Numbered from the stretch's first letter, positions 9,679 through 18,305 are shown. The stretch: 64,000 nucleotides of DNA from an uncultured Schlesneria sp. (GCA_903871875.1 CAIQIR010000037.1:1-64000), one strand, 5' to 3'. A program made the numbers and translations. Notes: generated from the letters alone by a model not told the origin.

Positions 9679-9901
9679 GCGTTTTTCAGGAGAAATTGAA
9701 ACACCAACCCCCGCGCGACGCCAACAATCGGAACGACGTTCCTTCGCCCACATTGATACGCCACGACCTGCCAATCGAAAAATCCTTCTGGCGACGCCAC
9801 CAATGTTCCAAATGTTTGGAAGATTGACCTCCCCACCAGTTTGACACGCATTATGATAAGTGATTGCTTCCCACGCGGCAGGACTCCTTCGTTGATCAAA
9901 A

Positions 9902-9931
9902 CGTTTGGATCTCAGGCTTGAGATCCAAACG
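9902..9931. repeat. Perfect 12-bp inverted repeat
   Basis: Arms CGTTTGGATCTC (9902–9913) and GAGATCCAAACG (9920–9931) flank a 6-nt loop. No T-tract follows on the plus strand and only TTTT follows on the minus strand, where no upstream minus gene exists. It may be the 3' end of the preceding transcript (factor-assisted termination) or a protein-binding site. A TTGATCA copy sits immediately left of it at 9892. Confidence 0.7.
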
Positions 9932-10030
9932 GCCAATCGAGTGTCCTTCTTGTCACGGGACTGAAAATGGGGACCTTGAACATGACAGATCGTCTTGGCC
10001 GAGATCGCCAAACGCAACAAAACAGGGAAG

Positions 10031-10135
10031 TTGATCAATGTCGATCAAACTTGATCATCGTCAAAAACATCGTGAAAGCCTACAAAATAGGGATGTTGAT
10101 CAAACTTGATCAATGTTGATCAATGTTGATCATCG
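10031..10135. repeat. Array of 10-bp TTGATCA repeats upstream of the Tat phosphodiesterase gene
   Basis: Seven 10-bp units with a palindromic TGATCA (or CGATCA) core are arranged in two blocks: units at 10031, 10041 and 10051, then at 10096, 10106, 10116 and 10126. Each block is preceded by an A/G-rich 10-mer of the form AA(C/T)AGGGA(A/T)G, and both end in TTGATCATCG, so the whole block looks duplicated. The exact 10-bp spacing puts every core on the same helical face. An eighth core lies at 9892. The array ends 90 nt before the chosen start codon at 10226. Cooperative DNA-binding-protein sites (operator array) are the simplest reading. The rest of 9679–10225 shows no gene. Confidence 0.85.
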
Positions 10136-10225
10136 ATCGCTCTCACCATTCAAATTACCTATTTGTACAAAAGCAGGCGATTCAGGCGGGCCGTGCTGAC
10201 TGGGATGATTGGAATCCTCGCGGAA

Positions 10226-12268
10226 ATGACAAACTCGAATTCAACCGGGATCGACCGAAGGACATTGCTCAAGGGAGCCGCTGCCGCCACGCTGGGTGCG
10301 GCGAGCTTGGGAGCCGCGTCGTACTGGCTGGGCGGCGTCAGTCGCGTTTCGCGAAGCCTTGGCAAAAAAGTGATCGTCATTGGCATCGACGGCATGGATC
10401 CCCGTTTGACGTCGAGCATGATGCGCGAGGGACTACTGCCCAACCTGGCCAAAATGAGTTCCCAAGGCGGGTTCAGCGATTTAGCAACCAGTTGCCCGCC
10501 ACAAAGCCCCGTGGCCTGGGCCAACTTTATCAACGGTGCGGGTCCTGGTTCGCACGGGATCTTCGACTTCATCCATCGGCATCCTCACGAACAGTGCCAA
10601 CCCTTCTATTCCGCTGCCGAAACGGTGGCCGGACAAGGTGGATTGGAAATTGGCGAACACCAATTGCAACTGGATTTCTGGCCCTTTCTGCACAAGCCGG
10701 CCGAAACAATCCTGAGACGACAGGGTACCCCCTTCTGGGACTATCTGGATGAAGCAGGAATCCCGTCCACCTTTTACGACATCCCCGCCAACTATCCGCC
10801 CAGTCCGTCAAAACACGGGCATCATCGTTGCCTGAGCGGCATGGGCACGCCCGACATGCTGGGCAGCTACGGAACCTATCAGTACTTCGGCGAAGATGGA
10901 CCTCAAAAAACCGTCGACGAAGCGGGCGGCAAACGATCGAAACTGCGTTTCATCGGCGATACTGCCAATTGCAAGCTGACGGGGCCGGAGAACGGCTTCC
11001 TCAAAACGCCCGTGCCGATCGTCATCGATTTTCAGGTCCACCGTGATCGCAGCGCCAACTGCGTGGTCGTCGAAATCCAGGGCACGAAGATCTTGCTCAA
11101 ACCGGGCCAGTGGAGTCATTGGACCAGGTTGGATTTCCCGCTGACAGGCCCTTCGTTCGTGCCGACCAAACATGTCAGCGGAATTTGTCGCTTCTATCTG
11201 CTCGAAGGCGACCCCAATTTTCGACTGTACGTCAGCCCCATTAACATCGATCCGTCAGCCCCGGCCGTACGGCTTTCGGAACCAACCGAATTCGTTCAGG
11301 ACGTGTCGAAAGAGCTGGGCCTGTTTTCCACGACGGGGTTTCAGGAAGATCACAAAGCGCGAACCAACGGCATCTTTCGAGACGAAGAATATCTGCGTCA
11401 GGCCAGCTTTGTTCTCGAAGAGCGGCTGGCGTTGCTCGAGTACGCGATCAAGAACTACGACGACGGATTGCTTTTCTTCTATTTTTCCAGCAGCGATCTT
11501 CAGTCCCACATGTTCTGGTGGAATTCCGACGAACGGCATCCGACACGTTCCGCCCCCGAAGCCCAAAAGTTCTTCTCTCATATCAAAGCCCTGTATCAGA
11601 AGCTCGATGCCGTGATCGGCGATCTGCACGACCGATATGGCAGCCGAGCCACGGTGATGGTCATGAGCGACCATGGATTCGCGAACTTCGGTCGGCAATT
11701 CAATCTGAATTCGTGGCTACGCGACAATGGCTATCTGAATCCGCACGAATGTACCTCGATCATGGACGACGTCGACTGGTCGAGCACCACGGCCTATGGG
11801 CTGGGAATCAATGGACTGTACCTGAACCTGAAGGGCCGCGAGCGTGACGGGATCGTCGAACCGGGGGCTCAAGAGGATGCACTCAAAGACGAATTGGCCA
11901 CGCGTCTGATGGCGGTGCAGGATGTCGACGGACAATCGGTGATTCGCGGAGTCTATCGGTCCGACAAAGTCTATACGGGCAATGCGACCGAGTTGGCACC
12001 CGATCTGATCATCGGTTATCGACGCGGTTATCGGGCCTCGTGGGAAACTTGCCTGGGTGGCTTAACTCCCGCGGTACTGCTGGACAATGACTCGGCGTGG
12101 AGCGCCGATCATTGTGCTGATGCCCTGGAAGTTCCAGGTCTGCTGTGCTGCAATCAAACCATTCGGTCGAAGAACCCGTCGCTAATTGATCTGGCTCCTT
12201 CGATCCTGGAAGATTTTGGTTTGAAAACACCATCGAGTATGACCGGCCGCAGCATTTTTTCGACTTAG
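10226..12268 (+). CDS. Tat-exported alkaline-phosphatase-superfamily protein
   Basis: A 680-residue protein from ATG 10226. This start gives a Tat signal peptide with twin Arg at 11–12 ('DRRTLLKGAAAATLGAAS'). Alternatives at 10163 and 10205 only lengthen the n-region, and none has a strong ribosome-binding site. The catalytic domain begins 'VIVIGIDGMDPRL' (Asp55 metal ligand), with nucleophile candidate Ser94 in 'QSPVAWANFINGAGPGSHG' and metal motifs 'VMSDHGFANF' and 'WSADHCAD'. It is a paralogue of the preceding membrane-anchored protein but lacks its second hydrophobic segment, so one enzyme is probably fixed in the membrane and the other is folded with cofactor and exported. The TTGATCA array immediately upstream suggests dedicated regulation and a new transcription start. 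The substrate is unknown. Confidence 0.85.
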   Translation: MTNSNSTGIDRRTLLKGAAAATLGAASLGAASYWLGGVSRVSRSLGKKVIVIGIDGMDPRLTSSMMREGLLPNLAKMSSQGGFSDLATSCPPQSPVAWANFINGAGPGSHGIFDFIHRHPHEQCQPFYSAAETVAGQGGLEIGEHQLQLDFWPFLHKPAETILRRQGTPFWDYLDEAGIPSTFYDIPANYPPSPSKHGHHRCLSGMGTPDMLGSYGTYQYFGEDGPQKTVDEAGGKRSKLRFIGDTANCKLTGPENGFLKTPVPIVIDFQVHRDRSANCVVVEIQGTKILLKPGQWSHWTRLDFPLTGPSFVPTKHVSGICRFYLLEGDPNFRLYVSPINIDPSAPAVRLSEPTEFVQDVSKELGLFSTTGFQEDHKARTNGIFRDEEYLRQASFVLEERLALLEYAIKNYDDGLLFFYFSSSDLQSHMFWWNSDERHPTRSAPEAQKFFSHIKALYQKLDAVIGDLHDRYGSRATVMVMSDHGFANFGRQFNLNSWLRDNGYLNPHECTSIMDDVDWSSTTAYGLGINGLYLNLKGRERDGIVEPGAQEDALKDELATRLMAVQDVDGQSVIRGVYRSDKVYTGNATELAPDLIIGYRRGYRASWETCLGGLTPAVLLDNDSAWSADHCADALEVPGLLCCNQTIRSKNPSLIDLAPSILEDFGLKTPSSMTGRSIFST

Positions 12269-12362
12269 AACAGGGCCGAACGAATCTGACCAAGTCCGAT
12301 CGTTTTGCCGTTTATTTTGAAGTGTCATTTCATATCCTCTTCCCAACAAAAAGGTCTCCGAA

Positions 12363-12548
12363 ATGTCAAAAGTGACGATTGATCCGGGCTTGTATGATCG
12401 AGCAAAAAAGGCCGCCGAGACGGCGGGATATAGCAGCGTGGACGAATTCATCGCTCACTGCATCGAAAACGAAATGAAACGCCTGAAAGTCGAATCGGCC
12501 GAATCTCAAGTGGCGGATCAGCTGCGCGGGTTGGGATATCTCAAGTGA
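12363..12548 (+). CDS. Small ribbon-helix-helix-like protein
   Basis: A 61-residue protein with AAAAAGG upstream. Its first 40 residues ('MSKVTIDPGLYDRAKKAAE', then 'GYSSVDEFIAHCIENEMKR') follow the beta-strand–helix–helix pattern of Arc/CopG/MetJ-type ribbon-helix-helix proteins: an alternating polar/hydrophobic strand, a helix, then a GYSS turn and a second amphipathic helix. The last 20 residues are a charged tail. Its TGA overlaps the GTG start of the membrane protein gene (GTGA), so the two are translationally coupled. A DNA-binding role, perhaps at the TTGATCA array 2.3 kb upstream, is a hypothesis. Alternatively it could be a small cytoplasmic partner of the membrane protein. Confidence 0.7.
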   Translation: MSKVTIDPGLYDRAKKAAETAGYSSVDEFIAHCIENEMKRLKVESAESQVADQLRGLGYLK

Positions 12549-13390
12549 GCGATCTGACCATTCGCGCGACGACGCAACTGAATCAGATTGCCAACGGAAT
12601 CGGGCGATTGTTGCTGAGCCCGCTCGGCAGCTTGCCCGCATTTTTCGGGGCGGTCGTGGTCGCGATTGTCACGGGAATTCTGATGCTGATTGCGTTCAAG
12701 TACACGTCTCACCAGTCGGCGATGAAGAAAATTCGTAGCGGCATCAAAGCCGAACTGCTGGCCCTGTCGCTGTTCAAAGATAGTATTGCAGTCAGCCTGG
12801 GATCCCAGTGGCGAATCGTGGCAGGAGCACTGAAATCGATTTTGGTCTCGTTGATCCCGATCGCCTGCATGATCGTTCCCGTCACCCTGCTGCTGGGCCA
12901 GTTGTCACTATGGTGGCAGGCTAGGCCGCTGCAGGTCGGCGAGGACACCGTGATCACTCTCAATCTGGCGGGGAATGAAAAATCATCCTGGCCCGAAGTT
13001 GATCTGGAACCCTCCCCGGCTGTGCAAACAAACGTGGGACCGGTTCGGATCCGCAGCAAACGTTCGATTTGCTGGAACCTGCAGGCCTTGGAACCGGGAT
13101 ATCACAACCTGGTGTTCCACGTCGATGGTCAGAACGTCGAAAAACAACTGGCCGTTGGTCAGCATCCGATGCGGACCAGCATCCAACGGCCAGCGTGGAA
13201 CTGGACGGACGTCGTGCTCTACCCCGCAGAACCTCCGTTCGATCCGAAATCGCCGGTGAAATCAATTGAGATTCAGTATCCGCCGAGTTCGGGCTGGGCC
13301 ACAGGAACCCAGTCCTGGCTGATCTTCTGGTTTATCGGATCTACGATCGTCGCGTTTTGTTTCCGTGGAGTTTTCAAAGTCACTTTGTAA
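12545..13390 (+). CDS. Membrane protein resembling the YidC/EMC3/TMCO1 (DUF106) superfamily with an extracytoplasmic beta domain
   Basis: A 281-residue protein starting at GTG 12545, which overlaps the preceding stop. Residues about 20–50 form a long hydrophobic helix, followed by 'FKYTSHQSAMKKIRSGIKAE', a basic cytoplasmic helical hairpin. Two more hydrophobic stretches (about 93–120) precede a roughly 130-residue beta-rich extracytoplasmic domain and a final helix (about 255–275). The N-terminal helix plus charged hairpin plus helix arrangement resembles archaeal DUF106/EMC3-like members of the YidC insertase superfamily. This is pattern recognition only and remote. If right, the protein could insert or stabilise a small membrane protein or serve the neighbouring exported phosphodiesterases. 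Otherwise it is an unclassified membrane protein. Confidence 0.65.
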   Translation: MSDLTIRATTQLNQIANGIGRLLLSPLGSLPAFFGAVVVAIVTGILMLIAFKYTSHQSAMKKIRSGIKAELLALSLFKDSIAVSLGSQWRIVAGALKSILVSLIPIACMIVPVTLLLGQLSLWWQARPLQVGEDTVITLNLAGNEKSSWPEVDLEPSPAVQTNVGPVRIRSKRSICWNLQALEPGYHNLVFHVDGQNVEKQLAVGQHPMRTSIQRPAWNWTDVVLYPAEPPFDPKSPVKSIEIQYPPSSGWATGTQSWLIFWFIGSTIVAFCFRGVFKVTL

Positions 13391-13462
13391 TTCGGCGAAT
13401 GGACGCCGCAGCCAGCACGCTCCCATTGGGAGCCATGGACGTATTCAAGAAGAGGAATCAAC

Positions 13463-14044
13463 GTGACCTTGAACCAAGAAATCGTCGTCGTTTCGGGACT
13501 GCCTCGCTCTGGAACATCGCTGATGATGCAAATGTTGAAGAACGGTGGAGTCGAAGTGGTCACCGATCATCTGCGGGCTGCCGATCAGGATAATCCTAAG
13601 GGATACTTCGAATTCGAGGCCGTGAAAGAAATTCAGGAAGATGCATCATGGCTTCCTGAAACGCGCGGCAAAGCATTGAAGATGATCTCGATGCTGCTCT
13701 ATCAGTTGCCGCCCACCGAAAAGTACCGTGTCCTGTTCATGGAGCGCGATCTCGAAGAGGTTCTCCGGTCGCAGGAAACCATGCTGCGACGACTCAATCG
13801 AAATCCTGCTCCGCACGAGCAGATGTTGGAAGCGTACAAGATTCACCTCGAACAGCTGGAGAATTGGCTCAAGGGGCGACCCGACATCACCATCCTGAAG
13901 GTCGGGTACAAAGCTCTGATCGAACAATCGCAGCAGCAGGCCCAGCGGATCGGGGAATTTCTCGGACGGAAACTCGATGTGGACGAAATGACCAAGGCCG
14001 TCGATCCGGTGCTCTACAGAAACCGAGGCCAAACCGGTCAGTAA
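13463..14044 (+). CDS. Sulfotransferase-family protein (short)
   Basis: A 193-residue protein. GTG start at 13463 with AAGAGGAA 6–8 nt upstream. The N-terminal 'IVVVSGLPRSGTSLMMQML' is the PAPS 5'-phosphosulfate-binding loop of sulfotransferases, followed by 'YFEFEAVKEI' and the 'YRVLFMERDLEEVLRSQ' segment, equivalent to the 3'-phosphate-binding region (Arg/Ser). At under 200 residues it is shorter than most carbohydrate sulfotransferases (250–350), with a reduced C-terminal part. Very similar short proteins occur beside alkaline-phosphatase-superfamily genes in many bacteria. Cytoplasmic. Sulfation of a precursor later handled by the sulfatase-fold or phosphodiesterase proteins is an attractive inference; the acceptor is unknown. 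Confidence 0.8.
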   Translation: MTLNQEIVVVSGLPRSGTSLMMQMLKNGGVEVVTDHLRAADQDNPKGYFEFEAVKEIQEDASWLPETRGKALKMISMLLYQLPPTEKYRVLFMERDLEEVLRSQETMLRRLNRNPAPHEQMLEAYKIHLEQLENWLKGRPDITILKVGYKALIEQSQQQAQRIGEFLGRKLDVDEMTKAVDPVLYRNRGQTGQ

Positions 14045-14282
14045 CTTCGGAATTTCGCGGCCAGTTTCCTGGCTCTAAATCGAATGATACAGCGGTGATT
14101 GGTTGATAAAACGCCGCTGATTGATTATTCCGGTGAAACAATTGTCCAGATCCAGAAACGCCAATCGACGGTCAGGGATTTACCCCGGCAAATCGTCGTT
14201 TCTCGATTCTTCTGGTTGTTGATGATGTGGTTGTCCGCAACACGGATCCACTGTTTGTCCGCTTGAATCGAGAAGGTCCGCC

Positions 14283-15638
14283 ATGTCCACCAGTACTCCA
14301 TCCGCCCCCCGCACGCCTTCGCTTCGTTTGACGTCCCTCGATCAATTTCGCGGGTACACCATGTTCGGAATGCTGCTGGTCAATTATCTGGGTGCGTACA
14401 AACTGGTTTGCCCCTATGTCCTGCGGCACCATCACGACTACTGCAGCTATGCCGACACGATCATGCCGCAGTTCTTGTTCGCGGCCGGATTCGCCATGCG
14501 ATTGAGTCTGGGCCGTCGGCTTGAGGCGGGCGGAAAGATGCCGTGGGGTCGGGCCATCCGACGAATTCTGGGATTGGCTCTGGTGGCCATCGTCTGGTAT
14601 TCGATTTGCGGATTGGAAGGCATTATCAAAAAGTTCAGCACAGATCCCCCCGCTTTTGTGCTTTATGTGCTGTTCAAGCGAGAACTGTTCCAGACCTTGC
14701 TGCATATCGCGGCGACATCCCTTTGGATTCTGCCGGTCATTACGGCCTCGTGGAAAGTCCGCGTTTCTTATGCGATCGGCTCGAGCCTGTTGCACATACT
14801 GCTCTCGTGGTGGTTCAACTTCACCTGGGTCTATGGACCGCATAGCGGCGTCGATGGTGGACCGCTCGGATTCCTCACCTGGTCGGTGCCGGCATTGTGC
14901 GGGACATTGGCCTGTGACGTGGTAAGAACTAAGGGCGCCCGCGCCGCACTCCAAATTGCACTCGCCGGCATCGGCGTCATGTTGCTCGGGTGGGGCATGT
15001 CGATGGGAACGGTACTCTACAATGTCCACGACGAAGAGACCGCGTCCGCCGATCCCGCCACCATGTCGAGCGCGATTCCCGATCCCGAACCGCCAAAAGA
15101 AGAAAAGAAATCGGACGAGGACGACCACGCCAATCAGGATCCGATCCCTCCGGAAAAACCCAAGCTGAAACCCGAACCCGAACCCGAATTCAAGGAACTT
15201 GATCCCAAGAAATTCGCCCCCGATCCCGTGTTCCCCACGATGGAACGAATTAAAGCGTGGGATGGATCGATTGTGGAAGCACCATTCGTCCCCCCCCCCA
15301 AGGCCAAATTCCGCCGCTGGAACTATTGGATGATGAGTCAGCGCGGGGGGACGTTGTCCTATACCACCTTTGCCGCCGGCGTTTCGCTGGTGATTTATGC
15401 CCTGTTCCTGTGGCTCTGCGACGGACGGAATTTGCGACTGGGATTCTTCCGCACGCTGGGAACGAATTCCCTCGCCGCCTATATCTTGCATGACATCGCC
15501 GGCTGGATCATTTCCCCGTATTTCGACGAGAAGTCGAGTTCCACGGTGTTGACGATGACAGGCTTCGCCTGCTTCACCCTGTTTGTTTATGGCATCTGTC
15601 GGCTGTTTGAACGGCTGGGTTGGTATATCCGCGTCTGA
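14283..15638 (+). CDS. HGSNAT-like transmembrane acyltransferase (DUF5009/DUF1624 type), copy 1
   Basis: A 451-residue polytopic protein with about ten hydrophobic segments. The N-terminal signature 'LTSLDQFRGYTMFGMLLVNY' and 'YADTIMPQFLFAAGFAMRLS' matches the catalytic domain of heparan-alpha-glucosaminide N-acetyltransferase. That enzyme moves acetyl from cytosolic acetyl-CoA across the membrane to a sugar amine. A His preceding this block ('VLRHHHDYCSYAD') aligns with the acetyl-accepting His region of human HGSNAT. About residues 245–320 are a Pro/Glu/Lys-rich hydrophilic insert, much longer than in copies 2 and 3. The C-terminus has 'LAAYILHDIAGWIISPYF'. It is the first of three tandem copies. 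Likely role: acetylation of an exported glycan. Confidence 0.8.
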   Translation: MSTSTPSAPRTPSLRLTSLDQFRGYTMFGMLLVNYLGAYKLVCPYVLRHHHDYCSYADTIMPQFLFAAGFAMRLSLGRRLEAGGKMPWGRAIRRILGLALVAIVWYSICGLEGIIKKFSTDPPAFVLYVLFKRELFQTLLHIAATSLWILPVITASWKVRVSYAIGSSLLHILLSWWFNFTWVYGPHSGVDGGPLGFLTWSVPALCGTLACDVVRTKGARAALQIALAGIGVMLLGWGMSMGTVLYNVHDEETASADPATMSSAIPDPEPPKEEKKSDEDDHANQDPIPPEKPKLKPEPEPEFKELDPKKFAPDPVFPTMERIKAWDGSIVEAPFVPPPKAKFRRWNYWMMSQRGGTLSYTTFAAGVSLVIYALFLWLCDGRNLRLGFFRTLGTNSLAAYILHDIAGWIISPYFDEKSSSTVLTMTGFACFTLFVYGICRLFERLGWYIRV

Positions 15639-15726
15639 TGAACCTCGTGTTATCGGAACCAGGAGGCCAGCCCGGCGCGGCGGGCAATTCAACCGTTCGT
15701 TTTACTTTGACTTGAAATCGCCACGC

Positions 15727-16950
15727 ATGCCCAGCAATGGTTCCGTAGTTCCCGCAGCCTCGCCTCGCCTGACATCACTCGATCAGTTTCGTGGATACAC
15801 GATGTTCGGGATGCTTTTGGTGAACTTTCTGGGCGGCTATGCCGTCTGTCCGCGGATCTTGAAACATACGCACGACTACTGCAGCTATGCCGACACGATC
15901 ATGCCGCAATTTCTGTTTGCGGCCGGATTCGCAATGCGGCTCAGTCTCGGCAGACGGCTGGAGGCTGGCGGAAAAATGCCATGGGGCCGGGCCGTCCGAC
16001 GAATTCTCGGTTTGGCTCTGGTGGCGATGGTCTGGTACTCGTTCTGCGATCTGAACAGCATCATCAAGCAATTCCAAACCGATCCGCTCAGTAAAGTCCT
16101 GATTGTGCTGTTCAAACGCGAGTTGTTCGCCACCTTGATGCATATCGCCGTAACATCGCTCTGGATTCTGCCGGTGATCACCTCATCATGGAAGGTCCGC
16201 ATCGGGTATTTGATCACATCAGGCCTCTTGCACTTCCTGATTTCGTGGTGGTTCAATTTTGAGTGGGTCTATGCCGATCCGTCTGGCCTGGATGGGGGGC
16301 CTCTCGGCTTTCTTTCGTGGGCCGTTCCGGCCTTATGCGGAACATTAGCTTGTGACGCGATCAGAGCCTCGGGCGTTCGCGCGGCAGGGCGAATTGCTTT
16401 GTGCGGTGTGGGCGTCATGCTGATCGGCTGGGGCATGTCGTGTGGCACGGTCTTGTACAACGTGCCCGCTGATCAGCTTCCCAAAGAGGAACCTGATGCG
16501 ACGACCAAGACCGAAGTATCACCATTTGCCCCCGATCCCGTCGTTCCGACCTGGGCTCGTTTAAAAGCATGGGATGGAACCGTTGCCGAACCACCGTTCG
16601 TTCCACCGCCCGACGACAAACATCGCAAATGGAATTACTGGATGATGAGTCAGCGTGGAGGCAACTTGTCGTACCCCACGTTCGCCGCGGGCGTGTCGCT
16701 GGTAATTTATGCCCTGTGCCTGTGGCTGTGTGACGGATTGAATTTGCGATTGGGATTCTTCCGCACACTGGGAACCAACTCACTCGCCGCTTACATCTTG
16801 CACGACATCGCCGGCTGGATCATTTCCCCTTATTTTCCCGAGAAATCCGAGTCGGTTGCACTGACGATGACCGGCTTCGCTTGTTTTACGCTCTTCGTCT
16901 ACGGTTTTTGTCGACTGTTTGAGCGAATGGGCTGGTATATTCGGGTCTGA
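15727..16950 (+). CDS. HGSNAT-like transmembrane acyltransferase, copy 2
   Basis: A 407-residue protein. The start at 15727 is preferred because upstream codons in the same frame overlap the previous gene and are not conserved. It has the same fold and motifs as copy 1: 'LTSLDQFRGYTMFGMLLVNF', 'ILKHTHDYCSYADTIMPQF', 'MPWGRAVRRILGLALVAMVW' and C-terminal 'YILHDIAGWIISPYF'. The central hydrophilic insert is short (about 20 residues between 'YNVPADQ' and 'PDPVVPTWARLKAWDG'). Near-identical long blocks shared with copy 1 show a recent tandem duplication. Located 88 nt after copy 1, it is probably co-transcribed. Acyl donor (acetyl-CoA or other) and acceptor are unknown. Confidence 0.8.
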   Translation: MPSNGSVVPAASPRLTSLDQFRGYTMFGMLLVNFLGGYAVCPRILKHTHDYCSYADTIMPQFLFAAGFAMRLSLGRRLEAGGKMPWGRAVRRILGLALVAMVWYSFCDLNSIIKQFQTDPLSKVLIVLFKRELFATLMHIAVTSLWILPVITSSWKVRIGYLITSGLLHFLISWWFNFEWVYADPSGLDGGPLGFLSWAVPALCGTLACDAIRASGVRAAGRIALCGVGVMLIGWGMSCGTVLYNVPADQLPKEEPDATTKTEVSPFAPDPVVPTWARLKAWDGTVAEPPFVPPPDDKHRKWNYWMMSQRGGNLSYPTFAAGVSLVIYALCLWLCDGLNLRLGFFRTLGTNSLAAYILHDIAGWIISPYFPEKSESVALTMTGFACFTLFVYGFCRLFERMGWYIRV

Positions 16951-17030
16951 CGAGCAGCGTTGGGGGCCGACGATGGCTGCAAGGCTGGTTGGTTGATCCG
17001 TTTTTTTCCTTTGATTCGAAAACGTGATCC

Positions 17031-18305
17031 ATGTCTCAAAGTCGTTCTCCCGTTTCCGCCCCTTCAGCTCGCCTGACATCACTCGATCAGTTTCGTGGAT
17101 ACACGATGTTCGGGATGCTGCTGGTGAACTTTCTGGGCGGCTACAAAGTCTGCCCGCAAATCCTCAAGCATACGAACGACTATTGCAGCTATGCCGACAC
17201 GATCATGCCGCAATTCTTTTTTGCGGCCGGCTTCGCCATGCGGTTGAGCCTGGGCAAGCGACTTCAAGGCGGCGGAAAAATGCCTTGGGGCCGCGCCATC
17301 CGACGCATCCTGGGGTTGGCTCTGGTCGCCATCGCCTGGTACTCGTTTTGCGATCTCAGCGACATCATCACGCACTTTCGCACGCAGCGCTGGGATAACG
17401 TGTTGTTCGTGCTGTTCAAGGGCCAGCTGTTTCAAACACTGCTGCATATCGCCGCCACGTCACTGTGGATTCTGCCGGTCATCACCTTATCCTGGAAGGC
17501 CAGACTCGGGTATACGGTGGCTTCCGGGATCCTGCATCTGCTGATCTCGTGGTGGTTCAACTATGACTGGGTTTACGGCGAACCCGGTGGTATCGATGGT
17601 GGTCCACTGGGATTCATGTCCTGGGCCATCCCGACTCTGTGCGGAACACTCGCCTGCGATGCGGTGAGGGCTTCGGGAATCGGCGCCGGTTGGCGAATCA
17701 CGCTGTGTGGCGCTGCGTTGATGATTCTGGGATGGGGCCTATCGATCGGTACGACTCTTTATGACGTGCCGGCTGATCAGATGGCTGAGGAAGAAGCGGC
17801 CGCGGCCGCAACCCCCGAATCGAAACCGACGCCTGACCCGGCGGCCCCGATCCGAACCGCAAAACCCGATCCCCGGAAGTTTGCCGCTGATCCCGTGATT
17901 CCCGCTTGGGAACGTTTGCGATCCTGGGATGGAAAGATCGTCGAGCCTCCATTTGTTCGTCCACCCGACCACAAACATCGAAAGTGGAACTATTGGATGA
18001 TGAGTCAGCGCGGTTGTACGATCTCGTACACCATTTTCTCCGGAGGGCTCTCCCTGGTGGTCTACGCCCTGTTTTTATGGGCCTGCGATGCCATGAATTG
18101 GCGATTGGGTATTTTTCGAACTCTTGGAACCAATTCACTGGCGGCGTATATTTTAAGTGACATCGGCAGCTGGATTGTCTCGCCCTATTTCCCCCGCGAT
18201 TCGTCGTCGGCCATCATGGCATTGGTGGGTTTCGCCTGCCTGACTTTGATTGTTTACGGATGTTGCCGCCTGTTGGAACGCATGGGTTGGTACATTCGAG
18301 TCTGA
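17031..18305 (+). CDS. HGSNAT-like transmembrane acyltransferase, copy 3
   Basis: A 424-residue third copy with the same N-terminal block ('LTSLDQFRGYTMFGMLLVNF') and polytopic layout. It is the most divergent. 'ILKHTNDYCSYAD' retains the first His but has Asn for the second, and the C-terminal motif is 'YILSDIGSWIVSPYF', with Ser replacing the His seen in copies 1 and 2. The hydrophilic insert is Ala/Glu/Pro-rich and of intermediate length. Located 80 nt after copy 2. The His-to-Ser change points to altered acceptor specificity or a partner subunit rather than decay, because the frame is intact and the membrane segments are conserved. Confidence 0.8.
   Translation: MSQSRSPVSAPSARLTSLDQFRGYTMFGMLLVNFLGGYKVCPQILKHTNDYCSYADTIMPQFFFAAGFAMRLSLGKRLQGGGKMPWGRAIRRILGLALVAIAWYSFCDLSDIITHFRTQRWDNVLFVLFKGQLFQTLLHIAATSLWILPVITLSWKARLGYTVASGILHLLISWWFNYDWVYGEPGGIDGGPLGFMSWAIPTLCGTLACDAVRASGIGAGWRITLCGAALMILGWGLSIGTTLYDVPADQMAEEEAAAAATPESKPTPDPAAPIRTAKPDPRKFAADPVIPAWERLRSWDGKIVEPPFVRPPDHKHRKWNYWMMSQRGCTISYTIFSGGLSLVVYALFLWACDAMNWRLGIFRTLGTNSLAAYILSDIGSWIVSPYFPRDSSSAIMALVGFACLTLIVYGCCRLLERMGWYIRV

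Noticed and set aside
9902-9931. Considered as an intrinsic terminator for the 7534–9678 gene
   Set aside because: The stem is strong but there is no T-tract on the plus strand and it lies more than 220 nt after the stop, so it is listed only as an inverted repeat.
10031-10135. Considered as a replication origin, CRISPR array or parS site
   Set aside because: No DnaA-box sequences (TTATCCACA-like), no dnaA/parAB genes, units are 10 bp without spacers, and the motif differs from the parS consensus.
14172-15692. 506-codon minus-strand frame across the first acyltransferase gene
   Set aside because: Its product is Gln/Arg/His-rich without domains, while the plus-strand frame encodes a clear HGSNAT-like membrane protein.
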